From NCBI GenBank assembly GCA_030550275.1, contig JAUQPR010000003.1:133571-197570 (forward strand): DNA of 64,000 nucleotides, read 5' to 3'. The DNA is from Bacteroidota bacterium. GTDB taxonomy: Bacteria; Bacteroidota; Ignavibacteria; Kapaibacteriales; HRBIN21. The notes below the pieces were generated by a model. It saw only the letters and a program-made list of their open reading frames with translations. It had not been told where the DNA came from and did not search any database. Position numbers and translations under genes: made by a program. This document shows, piece by piece, positions 55,521-63,839 of this stretch; position 1 is the first letter of the stretch, and each line of letters starts with the position of its first letter.

Positions 55521-57687
55521 AGGCAACGCGCGGATGCTGCAGTCCACGGAGACCGTTGAGGAGGGCGTCGCGGACCCTTCGGAGCTCTCGGAAGCTGAGA
55601 GGGCATTCATCGAACTGCCCGTCGAGGATGCGTTCGTGGATAGCGCGATCCAATGCCGCGGCGAGCGCTTCGGGCTCATTGTGCGGGATGACGTGGGAGA
55701 GCGCTTCAGCGGCGTCCGCCAGCATGAGGATGGCAGCCTCTTTGGTCTGCGGCTTGGGACCGGGGTAGCGGAAGTCCTCCTCCGAAGGCGGTGGGGTGCC
55801 CTGGCGCCGGGCTTGTTCGAGCGCCTTGTTCCAGAAGGCACGGATGAGCATCGTACCGTGATGCTGCGGGATGAGGTCCACAATCTGCGGTGGCAGCCGG
55901 TACGCACGCGCCAGTTCGATGCCCTCGGTGACGTGTTCGCGGATGATCGCTGCGCTCTTGTGCGGCGGCAGGCGGTCGTGCTTGTTGTCCAGCCCGATCT
56001 GGTTTTCGGCAAAGTACTCCGGCTTGGTCAGCTTCCCGATGTCGTGGAAGTAGGCTCCCACCCGAACCAACACGGTGCGAGCCCCAATGGCGCGGGCAGC
56101 CATCTCCGCCAGATGGGCAACGTTGAGGCTGTGCTGGTAGGTGCCCGGGGCTTTCTGCTGGAGCTCCTGCAGTAGTGGATGCTCCAGCGTCGTGTACTGC
56201 TGAAGCTGCATGTCCGTGGTGATGTTGAAGAAGCGCTCCAGCAGCAGCAACACGCCGAAGGTGGCAATGGGCGAGACAACAGCGTTCCCCAAGGCGAATG
56301 TGCTGCGGAGCAGAATGGTGCGGAGCTCCGTCCCATGCCCGATGCCCAGCAGGACAATTGCTAGCACAAGTCCGACGGCGATGAAGAACATCGAGCGGAA
56401 GAGCTGGGCGCGGCTTTCGATATCGCGCACGGTGTAGGCTGCCAGCATCCCACCAAGCATCAGCGCAACGCCGGTGGAGTAGTCCCCTCCGCGAACGCCC
56501 GCAACGAGCAGTGCCGCCGTGACGGTCGTGTAGAACGCCGTTCGGGAGTCCAGAAGGATTGCCACCGCCATGGAGACCGCCGGCAGCAGGATCAGGTACT
56601 CCGCCGGCAGGGGCTCAAGGCGCAGCGAACCCCAGCTCATTGCGGCGGTGAGCACCAGGGCGCTGCTCAGCCCTGCAAGCTGCCAATTGTCCCGGAAGAT
56701 GCGCCGGCGCAGGAATGCCAGGTAGATAAAGAGAATCGCGCACACCAGCCCAGCATGCCCAAAGTTGCCCACAACCTGCTGGAGCAGCAACTGGAGCTGT
56801 GGCTGCGGCTGCAATAGCCGTGCCTGCGGATATGACCACAGCTTTGCCGCAAGCGTGTCTGTGATGAGGTCGCCGGGGGCAACGATGAGCTCACCAGCGC
56901 GCACGAAGCCCAAGGTGCGCGGAACCGCTGCCGCGGCTGCCTGGCGCAGCCGCTCGGTGTGCTCGGCACTGTAGAACAGGTTGGGGCGGAACAGGCGCTC
57001 AAACAGCTCCATGCCGATGGAGCGGAGGCGTTGGTCGGGCAGGGCTGCAAAGGCTTCCACGGCAATCCGGAAAGCCCTGCTGGAGTCCAACAGTTGTGCC
57101 ACCGGAATCCGGCGGTGCTCCACAGCGCTGAGCTGGACGAGCACGTGAGAATTCGGGATACTCTGCAGCGGAATGTCGAGCACGCCCGCACGGTAGAGCC
57201 AGCGGAGGAGCTGTTCGAGCACCTGCTGGAGCTGCGCAATCGCCCGCGAGTGCTCTGCCGGGGTGAGCCTGCTCCACAGGATGCTGTTGTCGAAGCGCAG
57301 CGGCAGGAAGCCGGTGCGGAGACTGTCCAGCATCGCCCGAAGCTGCTCCAGCGCAGCCCTTTCAGCGGTTGCATCCGGTAGGAACACCGGGGGCACGGAG
57401 TCCATCGCTTCCCGGCGCTGGCGCTCGTACTGCTCTACGGGCTTATACACAACGAAGGGGTACTCTGCGTACAGCGGCGGACCCTGCCAGCGCGAGCCGA
57501 TGGTGTGCGCAGAGGGGGTCCACCGAGGCGGAAACTGCTCAAAATGCCACGGGAAGAAAAGCCCGCAGAGCACAACGGTACAGCCCAGCAGCACTGCACG
57601 CAGGCGCGGCGAATAGCGGAGTGCACGGGGCAATGCAGCCTCCTCGGCTTGGAGCTTGAGCCGCTCAAACAGCGTGGGCTTGGGCAT
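55498..57687 (-). CDS. 7TM-HD family phosphohydrolase, PgpH-like c-di-AMP phosphodiesterase
   Basis: 729 residues. An N-terminal membrane segment (LRAVLLGCTVVLCGLFFPW) is followed by an extracytoplasmic 7TMR-HDED domain (about 60-300), then about seven membrane helices, and a cytoplasmic HD domain (about 500-690): APGTYQHSLNVAHLAEMAAR, VRVGAYFHDIGKLTKPEYF, PHKSAAIIREHVTEG, LIPQHHGTMLI. In characterised PgpH proteins this domain hydrolyses c-di-AMP. Preceded by the aspartokinase gene (57-base gap) and overlapping xer by 23 bases. Confidence 0.92.
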   Translation of the reverse strand: MPKPTLFERLKLQAEEAALPRALRYSPRLRAVLLGCTVVLCGLFFPWHFEQFPPRWTPSAHTIGSRWQGPPLYAEYPFVVYKPVEQYERQRREAMDSVPPVFLPDATAERAALEQLRAMLDSLRTGFLPLRFDNSILWSRLTPAEHSRAIAQLQQVLEQLLRWLYRAGVLDIPLQSIPNSHVLVQLSAVEHRRIPVAQLLDSSRAFRIAVEAFAALPDQRLRSIGMELFERLFRPNLFYSAEHTERLRQAAAAAVPRTLGFVRAGELIVAPGDLITDTLAAKLWSYPQARLLQPQPQLQLLLQQVVGNFGHAGLVCAILFIYLAFLRRRIFRDNWQLAGLSSALVLTAAMSWGSLRLEPLPAEYLILLPAVSMAVAILLDSRTAFYTTVTAALLVAGVRGGDYSTGVALMLGGMLAAYTVRDIESRAQLFRSMFFIAVGLVLAIVLLGIGHGTELRTILLRSTFALGNAVVSPIATFGVLLLLERFFNITTDMQLQQYTTLEHPLLQELQQKAPGTYQHSLNVAHLAEMAARAIGARTVLVRVGAYFHDIGKLTKPEYFAENQIGLDNKHDRLPPHKSAAIIREHVTEGIELARAYRLPPQIVDLIPQHHGTMLIRAFWNKALEQARRQGTPPPSEEDFRYPGPKPQTKEAAILMLADAAEALSHVIPHNEPEALAAALDRAIHERILDGQFDECPLSFRELRRVRDALLNGLRGLQHPRVAYEQQPAQ

Positions 57688-57744
57688 ATCCGCGCGTTGG
57701 CTTGTGCAGCTCCCTAAGACGCAGCCCTTGAGGCACTTCGTGCA

Positions 57745-59034
57745 TCATTGCAGCAGCCGGTAGAGCTGCTGCAGAAGCTGCGGAGTGGGCTGTCCTGGGA
57801 AGAAGCACTGGAGCAGTTGTGGTCGCCCCCAGAATAGGACCGTGGAGGGGTCGTCAGCGCAGTGCTGCAGCACCGCGCGTTGTAGCGGCGGCGTGGGGTC
57901 GAGCAGCGTCAGCAGCGTACCTTCGGAGCTCGCCTCCGGCATGCCCGGGGCGGCAAGGTCGGAGCTGATGAGCACGGCGAAGGTCTCGCCATCCTCCCAG
58001 CGGGCAAAGAGCGAACAGCCGTCCGCTTCCAGCAGCCGGAGCTGGGGTGGGACCTGCTCACAGCGGAAGCGGTACAAGCGGAGCCCCTCCCGTGTGACGA
58101 GAACCGGCGGCAGCTCCCCATCGGCAGGACCAATCCGAGTGCAGCCATCGGTGGGGCAGAACGCCGAACGAATCTCGGCTTCCACGCCGTGCTGCTCAAG
58201 CACTGAGAGCATGCGCGGGTAGAGCAGTTTGAGTCCGTACGCAGCAAGCCGATGCGCCTGAGCATACGAGAGCTGTGGCAGCAGCGCAGCATCGGGAACC
58301 AGCTTGGGATCGCAGCGCCGAATACCGGCAACGTCGGTCCACAGCAGGAGTGGGGAGCTGTGCAGCATCGCCGCCAGGAGCGCAGCGGTGAGGGCGGAGC
58401 TTTCCTGACCCATGGTGGTGAGTTCGCCCTGTTGGGAGCGGGCAATGAAGCCTTGGGTGAGCACCACCGTGTTGGGCTGCAGTGCTGGCAGGAGCTTCTG
58501 CCGGAGCTGCTGCTGTGTGGGCTCCCATAGCGGTTGGGCGAAGCCGTGCCGGGCATCCGTGATGATGAGCTCAGATGCCGGCAGCGGCACCAGTGCAAAG
58601 CCCTCCCGGCGGAGAAATGCTTCGACCAGTGCGAATGCCCACAGCTCACCGCAGGCACGCACGCGGTCCAGCGTCCTGGGGGTGAGCTCTTGTGTGATCG
58701 CGATGCCACGCAGGTAGCGCCGAAGCTGTTCGGCAATCTGGAGGAGTTCGCCCTCAACGCGTTGGCGGAGCGACAGTTCGGGGAAGAGCCGCCGGCAATA
58801 CTCCAGGTGCATGCTCAAGAGCGCTTCGGCGTGGTGATGAGCTGCGGCGTCATCGCCGCGCTCGGCGGCACGAGCGGCGGATTCAAGCCTGCGCGTGACC
58901 CCCGCCAGTGCGGAGATGACCAGCACCAGCGGGGTTGGGAGCAGCTCACGCACCCGACTGCACAGCGCTTCAAATCCTGCAGGCGATTGCAGCACCGCCC
59001 CGCCGAACTTTGCCACAATAGGGTGCTGAGCCAT
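57745..59034 (-). CDS. Aspartokinase-family protein with altered substrate motifs
   Basis: 429 residues with the aspartokinase layout: VAKFGGAVL (normally KFGGTS), VLVISALAGVTRRLESA, RACGELWAFALVEAFL, VVLTQGFIARSQQG, LTTMGQESSALTAALLA, LLWTDVAGIRRCDPKLVPDA and AYGLKLLYPRMLSVL. The catalytic-loop consensus Leu-Gly-Arg-x-Gly-Ser-Asp has become Met-Gly-Gln-Glu-Ser-Ser-Ala, losing the aspartate-binding Arg and the Asp. Lys and Asp residues for ATP are kept. The C-terminal 120 residues are a degenerate ACT-like region. ATG at 59034 is used because the ATG at 59064 lies upstream of the predicted transcription start. May be a weak, altered or regulatory kinase. Confidence 0.85.
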   Translation of the reverse strand: MAQHPIVAKFGGAVLQSPAGFEALCSRVRELLPTPLVLVISALAGVTRRLESAARAAERGDDAAAHHHAEALLSMHLEYCRRLFPELSLRQRVEGELLQIAEQLRRYLRGIAITQELTPRTLDRVRACGELWAFALVEAFLRREGFALVPLPASELIITDARHGFAQPLWEPTQQQLRQKLLPALQPNTVVLTQGFIARSQQGELTTMGQESSALTAALLAAMLHSSPLLLWTDVAGIRRCDPKLVPDAALLPQLSYAQAHRLAAYGLKLLYPRMLSVLEQHGVEAEIRSAFCPTDGCTRIGPADGELPPVLVTREGLRLYRFRCEQVPPQLRLLEADGCSLFARWEDGETFAVLISSDLAAPGMPEASSEGTLLTLLDPTPPLQRAVLQHCADDPSTVLFWGRPQLLQCFFPGQPTPQLLQQLYRLLQ

Positions 59035-59060
59035 CGGCGCGTAGCTGTGGATGGAGACGA

Positions 59061-59069
59061 GCAAAATTA
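59061..59069 (-). promoter_or_regulatory. -7 promoter element for the aspartokinase gene, overlapping the ABC stop codon
   Basis: The complement reads TAATTTTGC. Its TAA is also the stop codon of the upstream ABC ATPase gene, so one triplet serves translation and transcription. Confidence 0.68.
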
Positions 59070-60083
59070 CTGCACCGCCGCAGCCGAATTGGAAGCGCCT
59101 CCGAAGCCATCGCGCTGCTCAAAGAGGCGGCGAACGATCTCCTCCACCGGCAGCTCCTGCACGGTGACGTCAGTGACGGGGAAGTGGTTGAGCAGTGCTG
59201 CCGCGCGGGAGGCGACCTCGGTGCGGGGAACGCTCAGAACGGCACGGTAGGGCGTGGCTTCCCGCAGATGTCCAAAGGGAGCGAGCGCAGTCGGATCCAC
59301 GGGCGTGGCAAATTCCACGCGCAGGAGCTTCTCCTCGGCGTAGCGGCGCGAGAGCTCTTCGAGCGAACCATCGAAGACGAGCCGCCCGGTGCTCAACACC
59401 AACACCCGCGAGCACAGGTGCTCGATGTCATCCATGTCGTGGCTCGTCAGCACGATGGTGACTCCGTGCGTCCGATTGTATTCGCGCAGGAACTCCCGCA
59501 CGGAGTGCTGTGCAACGATGTCCAGCCCCAGTGTTGGCTCGTCCAGGAACAGTAGCCGCGGTGCATGCAGCAGGGCAGCCAGGATTTCGCACTTCATGCG
59601 CTCGCCCAGCGAGAGCCGGCGGACCTGAACGTGCAGCCGGTCGGCAATGCCGAGCCGTTCAGCAAGCTCATCGCGGCGGCGTCGGAACTGCTCCTCGGGG
59701 ATGCCGTAGAGGGCTTTGTTGAGCAGGAAGCTGTCGGCAGCGGGGAGATCCCACCAGAGCTGGCTGCGCTGCCCCATCACGAGCGCAAACTGGCGTCGGA
59801 ACGCGTTGGAGCGCTCCCATGGAATGTAGCCCAGCACCCGAGCGGTGCCGGCGGTGGGGTAGAGAAGCCCCGCCAGCAGCTTCACCAGCGTGGTCTTCCC
59901 CGCGCCGTTTTCGCCGAGCAATCCGACGAACTCCCCCTCCTCAACCCGCAGCGAGATTCCCGCTACGGCGACATGCTCCCGGTACTGGCGCCGGAAGAAC
60001 GACCGCACCGAACCCCACAGCCCCTCCTGCTTGACGGGCGTACGGAAGACCTTCGTCAGCCCTTCGGTGCGAATGGCGTCCAT
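59067..60083 (-). CDS. ABC transporter ATP-binding protein, NatA/ABC-2 exporter type
   Basis: 338 residues. Walker A GLLGENGAGKTTLVKLLAG, Q-loop region ALVMGQRSQLWWDLPAADSF, signature LSLGERMKCEILAALLHAP, Walker B LLFLDEPTLGLD and switch His in VLTSHDMDDIEHL. A C-terminal extension of about 80 residues with VEFATP and LPVEEIVRRLFEQ is typical of ABC-2 (daunorubicin/NatA-like) ATPases. ATG at 60083 gives the usual MDAIRTEGLTKVF start. Its membrane partner is not adjacent in this window. Confidence 0.92.
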   Translation of the reverse strand: MDAIRTEGLTKVFRTPVKQEGLWGSVRSFFRRQYREHVAVAGISLRVEEGEFVGLLGENGAGKTTLVKLLAGLLYPTAGTARVLGYIPWERSNAFRRQFALVMGQRSQLWWDLPAADSFLLNKALYGIPEEQFRRRRDELAERLGIADRLHVQVRRLSLGERMKCEILAALLHAPRLLFLDEPTLGLDIVAQHSVREFLREYNRTHGVTIVLTSHDMDDIEHLCSRVLVLSTGRLVFDGSLEELSRRYAEEKLLRVEFATPVDPTALAPFGHLREATPYRAVLSVPRTEVASRAAALLNHFPVTDVTVQELPVEEIVRRLFEQRDGFGGASNSAAAVQ

Positions 60084-60157
60084 CGCTTCGGTGCGCTCGT
60101 GGGATGCTGAAGACGAGCGTCGGCGCGTACGTAGGGCAGTTAGCCCTTCCGCCGACG

Positions 60158-60166
60158 TAGTTTTGC
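60158..60166 (+). promoter_or_regulatory. -7 promoter element for the purC-rodA-ispD-mtgA unit
   Basis: The sequence TAGTTTTGC matches TAnnTTTGC. It is 22 bases before ATG 60180 and 31 before ATG 60189. Confidence 0.7.
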
Positions 60167-60179
60167 AGCGTGACGGTGG

Positions 60180-61088
60180 ATGGTGCCCATGGAAGCTGTA
60201 CAAGAGACGGCGCTCCCGCTTCCGCTGCTGCGGCGGGGAAAGGTGCGCGACCTCTACGAGCTGGACGCACAGCGGCTCCTGATGGTTGCCACTGACCGGA
60301 TCTCCGCCTTCGATGTCGTGCTGCCTCAGCCGATCCCGGGCAAGGGGATTATCCTGACGCAGCTCTCGCTCTTCTGGTTCCGCTACTTTGCCGACTTTGT
60401 GCCCAACCATGTGCTGGAGGAGGACCCCACGGAGTTGCCGCTGCTGCGCCCGTATGCGGAGCTACTTCGGGGGCGGGCGCTGGTGGTGCGTCGGGCGGAG
60501 CCAATCCCGGTCGAGTGCGTTGCGCGCGGGTATTTAGCCGGCTCAGCCTGGAGGGAGTATCAGCAGTGTGGCAGTGTTGCCGGTATCCCGCTCCCACCGG
60601 GGCTGCGCCTGGGGAGCCCGCTGCCGACGGTGCTCTTCACGCCTGCCCGGAAGGTGCTCCAGGGACACGATGAGAACCTCACCTTCGCGCAACTGGAGGC
60701 CGAGCTTGGGAGCGCGCTGGCACATCGGCTTCGGGAGCTGACGGTGGAGCTCTACCGCCGCGCCGCCGAATATTGCCGCCAGCGCGGGCTTATCCTGGTG
60801 GACACCAAACTGGAGTTCGGCTATGCCCCCGATGGGCAGCTCCTGCTCATCGATGAGCTGCTGACGCCGGATTCCTCGCGCTTCTGGCTTGCCGAAGAGT
60901 ACGAGGCAAAGGGCATGGCGGTGGATATGGACAAGCAGTTCGTGCGCGATTACCTGGAGCGCATCGGCTGGAACAAGCAGCCTCCGGCGCCGCATCTTCC
61001 GCCGGAGGTGATCGAGCAGACACGGCAGCGGTACTGCGAAGCCCTGCGTCGGCTTGTCCCGCAAACTCGGGTGCCCTGCGATGGCTGA
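60180..61088 (+). CDS. purC: Phosphoribosylaminoimidazole-succinocarboxamide synthase
   Basis: Joins CAIR and aspartate in purine synthesis. 302 residues, the longer yeast-like form. LRRGKVRDLYELDAQRLLMV, TDRISAFDVVLPQPIPGKG, ECVARGYLAGSAWREY, LVDTKLEFGYAPDG and LIDELLTPDSSRFW are diagnostic. ATG at 60189 is an equally good start. It overlaps rodA by 8 bases. Confidence 0.96.
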   Translation: MVPMEAVQETALPLPLLRRGKVRDLYELDAQRLLMVATDRISAFDVVLPQPIPGKGIILTQLSLFWFRYFADFVPNHVLEEDPTELPLLRPYAELLRGRALVVRRAEPIPVECVARGYLAGSAWREYQQCGSVAGIPLPPGLRLGSPLPTVLFTPARKVLQGHDENLTFAQLEAELGSALAHRLRELTVELYRRAAEYCRQRGLILVDTKLEFGYAPDGQLLLIDELLTPDSSRFWLAEEYEAKGMAVDMDKQFVRDYLERIGWNKQPPAPHLPPEVIEQTRQRYCEALRRLVPQTRVPCDG

Positions 61089-62322
61089 GACTGTTGCTCC
61101 GGCGTGGCGTCGGGCTGTGCAGGCAGTGGATTGGACGCTGTTGCTGCTGCTGGTGGTGCTGGTCAGTATTGGGCTCATTGGCATCTACAGCGCCACAAGC
61201 AGTTCGGGGATGCTGCAGTTCTTCACGCGGCAGCTTGTATCGGTTGGGATTGGGGCGGGGGCGTTTCTCATTGCCGCATTGCTGCCCAGGGAATGGCTCC
61301 TGCGGATTGCGCCGGTCTTCTACGCTGCCAGCATCGGGTTGTTGGGGCTGGTGCTCCTCGTTGGGCGGACCGTATACGGCTCGAAAAGCTGGCTTGCCCT
61401 GGGAGGGATGAGCTTCCAGCCAGTGGAGCTGGCAAAGCTTGGGGTCATCCTCTTGGTGGCGCGGTTGTTGAGCGAGGAGGGGCGGGAGCTGCAGCAGGTC
61501 CCCGTACTACTGCGCTTCCTGCTCATCGTTGCTGTTCCGATGGGCTTAGTGCTGCTCCAGCCCGATGTGGGGTCGGCAACGGTCTTCGCTGCACTTGCAT
61601 TGGTGCTCCTGTGGTGGGCGGGAGCGCCGCCGCTGCTGGTGGTGCTGCCGATCCTAATGGCGGGGATGGTGCTGCTGGGTCTTGTGAGCCGGACCGCCGT
61701 GCTGCTTGGTGTTGTTGGAGCGGCCGTGGTGGTGTTCCTGTTCCGTCCGCCGCTCCTCATTGCGGTGCTCTCCATTGCCGTGCTGGGTGCGGCGGGATGG
61801 GGAGCTTCGGCGGTGTATTCGATGCTCAAGCCGCATCAGAAGGCGCGCATCGAGGCGTTCTTCGAGCCCGAACGCGATCCCCAGGGCATTGGGTACCACG
61901 TGACGCAATCGGTGTTGGCAATCGGCAGCGGTGGGTTACTGGGCAAAGGGTTCCAGCAGGGGACGCAGACACAGTTGCGCTACATCCCCAAGCAGTGGAC
62001 GGATTTCATCTTCTGCGTGCCGGCGGAGGAGTTCGGCTTCGTTGGGGCGGCGCTCCTGCTGGCGGCGCTCTTCGGGTTGCTCTGGCATGTGCTGGGGGTG
62101 GCGTTTCGGGTGCACGAGGATCGGTTCTGGAGCATCTGCGTTGCCGGAATCGCCGCCGTGTGGGGATACCATACGGCGGTGAACGTGGGGATGGTGTTGG
62201 GCTTGGTGCCGGTGATTGGGCTGCCGCTCCCCTTCGTCAGCGCGGGCGGTTCAGCGATGGTGGTGAACATGGCGATGGCAGGAGTGGTGGCAAACGCCTA
62301 TCGGCACTACTACCGCAGGTAG
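61081..62322 (+). CDS. rodA: SEDS peptidoglycan glycosyltransferase RodA
   Basis: Membrane peptidoglycan polymerase of the elongasome, 413 residues with about ten helices. SEDS signatures are GIYSATSSSGMLQFFTRQLV, KSWLALGGMSFQPVELAKLG, LLQPDVGSATVFAALALVLL, QTQLRYIPKQWTDFIFCVPA, EEFGFVGAALLL and PLPFVSAGGSAMVVNMAMAG. ATG at 61081 overlaps purC and starts MAETVAPAWRR; an upstream ATG at 61054 is in frame but inside purC. The mtgA gene two positions downstream supplies a second wall polymerase. Confidence 0.94.
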   Translation: MAETVAPAWRRAVQAVDWTLLLLLVVLVSIGLIGIYSATSSSGMLQFFTRQLVSVGIGAGAFLIAALLPREWLLRIAPVFYAASIGLLGLVLLVGRTVYGSKSWLALGGMSFQPVELAKLGVILLVARLLSEEGRELQQVPVLLRFLLIVAVPMGLVLLQPDVGSATVFAALALVLLWWAGAPPLLVVLPILMAGMVLLGLVSRTAVLLGVVGAAVVVFLFRPPLLIAVLSIAVLGAAGWGASAVYSMLKPHQKARIEAFFEPERDPQGIGYHVTQSVLAIGSGGLLGKGFQQGTQTQLRYIPKQWTDFIFCVPAEEFGFVGAALLLAALFGLLWHVLGVAFRVHEDRFWSICVAGIAAVWGYHTAVNVGMVLGLVPVIGLPLPFVSAGGSAMVVNMAMAGVVANAYRHYYRR

Positions 62323-62328
62323 CCAGCC

Positions 62329-63018
62329 ATGAGCGTTGTGGGGATTCTGGCAGCAGCCGGACGTGGTGAGCGCTTCGGAGCGCACATCCCGAAGCAGTTT
62401 CTCCCCTTGCGCGGGATTCCGCTGGTCATCCGCGCTGCGCGATGCCTGCAGGAAGCTGAGGCGGTGGCACAGATCGTAGCAGCGGTGCCGCCCGGCTACC
62501 AGGAGCTCCTGCAGCGGTGGGCAGAGGAGTACGGGGTGCAGAAGCTATCCCGCATCGTGGTCGGCGGAGAGCATCGGCAAGATTCCGTGCGGGCAGCTCT
62601 GGAGACGCCCGAGGTGCAGCGCGCAGAGCTGGTGCTTGTGCACGATGCGGCACGCCCGTTCGCAACGGCAGCGCTGGTTGAGCGCGTCCTGCAGGCTGCT
62701 CAACGGCACGGAGCGGCTGTCCCGGGGATTCCTCCCGCGGAGACGATCAAGAAGGTCGCTCCCACGGGGGAGGTGGTGCAGACCCTGGCGCGCGAGTGGC
62801 TGCGCCGGATTCAGACCCCTCAAGCCTTTCGGCGGGAGTGGCTCGTTGCAGCCCATGCGCATGCTCGGCGGCTGGGGCTCTCTGCTACCGATGATGCTGC
62901 CCTGGTGGAGCTGCTGGGCTTTCCGGTCGTGGTCGTCGAAGGGGAGCCACGCAATCTCAAGCTCACCACTCCAGAGGACTGGCGTGTGGCAGAGGCACTG
63001 CTCCAGGCGGAGCAATGA
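62329..63018 (+). CDS. ispD: 2-C-methyl-D-erythritol 4-phosphate cytidylyltransferase
   Basis: MEP-pathway enzyme making CDP-ME for isoprenoids, such as undecaprenyl carriers. 229 residues: ILAAAGRGERFGAHIPKQFL, VVGGEHRQDSVRAAL, LVHDAARPFA, RIQTPQAFRREWL and ATDDAALVELLG. Overlaps mtgA by ATGA. Confidence 0.96.
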   Translation: MSVVGILAAAGRGERFGAHIPKQFLPLRGIPLVIRAARCLQEAEAVAQIVAAVPPGYQELLQRWAEEYGVQKLSRIVVGGEHRQDSVRAALETPEVQRAELVLVHDAARPFATAALVERVLQAAQRHGAAVPGIPPAETIKKVAPTGEVVQTLAREWLRRIQTPQAFRREWLVAAHAHARRLGLSATDDAALVELLGFPVVVVEGEPRNLKLTTPEDWRVAEALLQAEQ

Positions 63019-63839
63019 AGCGGGAGCGGCTCCGGCGCCTGTGGAGCGGGGTGGAATCGGCTCTGCTGTGGGCGTACGTGGTGTCTGTGCTGTGGGTGCT
63101 GTGCTACGCAGTGGTCCCGCCGGTGGTGACTCCGCTGATGGTGTGGCGCGTGCTGGAGGGGGCGCTTCAGGGGCATTGGGTGGGGATTGAGCGGGAGTGG
63201 GTGCCGGTGGAACAGATATCGCCGGCGTTGCTGCGCGCGCTCATCGCCGCAGAGGATGCTCGGTTCGCCTTCCACTACGGCTTCGACTGGCGGGCAATCC
63301 AGCAGGCACGCCAACGGAATGAACGGCTCAAAGGACGCCGCCTCTACGGTGCCAGCACTATCTCGATGCAGACAGCGAAGAACGCCTTTCTGCTTCCCCT
63401 GCGGAGCTATCTGCGCAAAGCCGCCGAAGCCTACCTGACGGTGCTGCTGGAGACCTTCTGGGGCAAGCGGCGGATCCTGGAGGTCTACGCCAACATCGTG
63501 GAGTGGGGCAGCGGGATCTACGGAGTGGAGGCAGCCGCGCGGCGCTACTTCGGAGTTCCGGCACGGCAGCTCACGGAGCGGCAGGCGGCATTGCTGGCAG
63601 CGGTGCTTCCAAATCCTCGGCGCTGGTCCCCGGTGCAGCCGACGCCCTACATCGTCCGGCGCAGCGCCTGGGTGCGGGCGCGCATGCCCGTGGTGACGTT
63701 GCCTGGGGAGCTACGGCTTCGGCGCTCCCGAGCTCTGCTGCCTGGCAATGAGCCGCTGGAACTCCTCGGCTCGGAATTGCACATTGCGCCACCGGGCAAA
63801 GAGATGCTTGACCCGATTGCGCTGGTACTTGCCCGTTGA
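63015..63839 (+). CDS. mtgA: Monofunctional peptidoglycan transglycosylase (GT51)
   Basis: Polymerises lipid II into glycan chains, inner membrane. 274 residues with one N-terminal membrane helix. GT51 motifs are AAEDARFAFHYGFDW (catalytic Glu), GASTISMQTAKNAFL (usually GxSTITQQ), GKRRILEVYANIVEWG and PARQLTERQAALLAAVLPNP. About 45 residues beyond the usual C-terminus overlap the convergent acyl-CoA synthetase over 129 bases. Confidence 0.93.
   Translation: MKRERLRRLWSGVESALLWAYVVSVLWVLCYAVVPPVVTPLMVWRVLEGALQGHWVGIEREWVPVEQISPALLRALIAAEDARFAFHYGFDWRAIQQARQRNERLKGRRLYGASTISMQTAKNAFLLPLRSYLRKAAEAYLTVLLETFWGKRRILEVYANIVEWGSGIYGVEAAARRYFGVPARQLTERQAALLAAVLPNPRRWSPVQPTPYIVRRSAWVRARMPVVTLPGELRLRRSRALLPGNEPLELLGSELHIAPPGKEMLDPIALVLAR

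Noticed and set aside
57688-57744. Promoter for the PgpH-like gene
   Set aside because: No -7 element in the 57-base gap; the gene is more likely read from the aspartokinase promoter.
60084-60157. Promoter for the ABC ATPase gene
   Set aside because: The complement of this gap has no TAnnTTTG match; only a small inverted repeat (AGGGC/GCCCT at about 60133-60147) without a T run, too weak to call.
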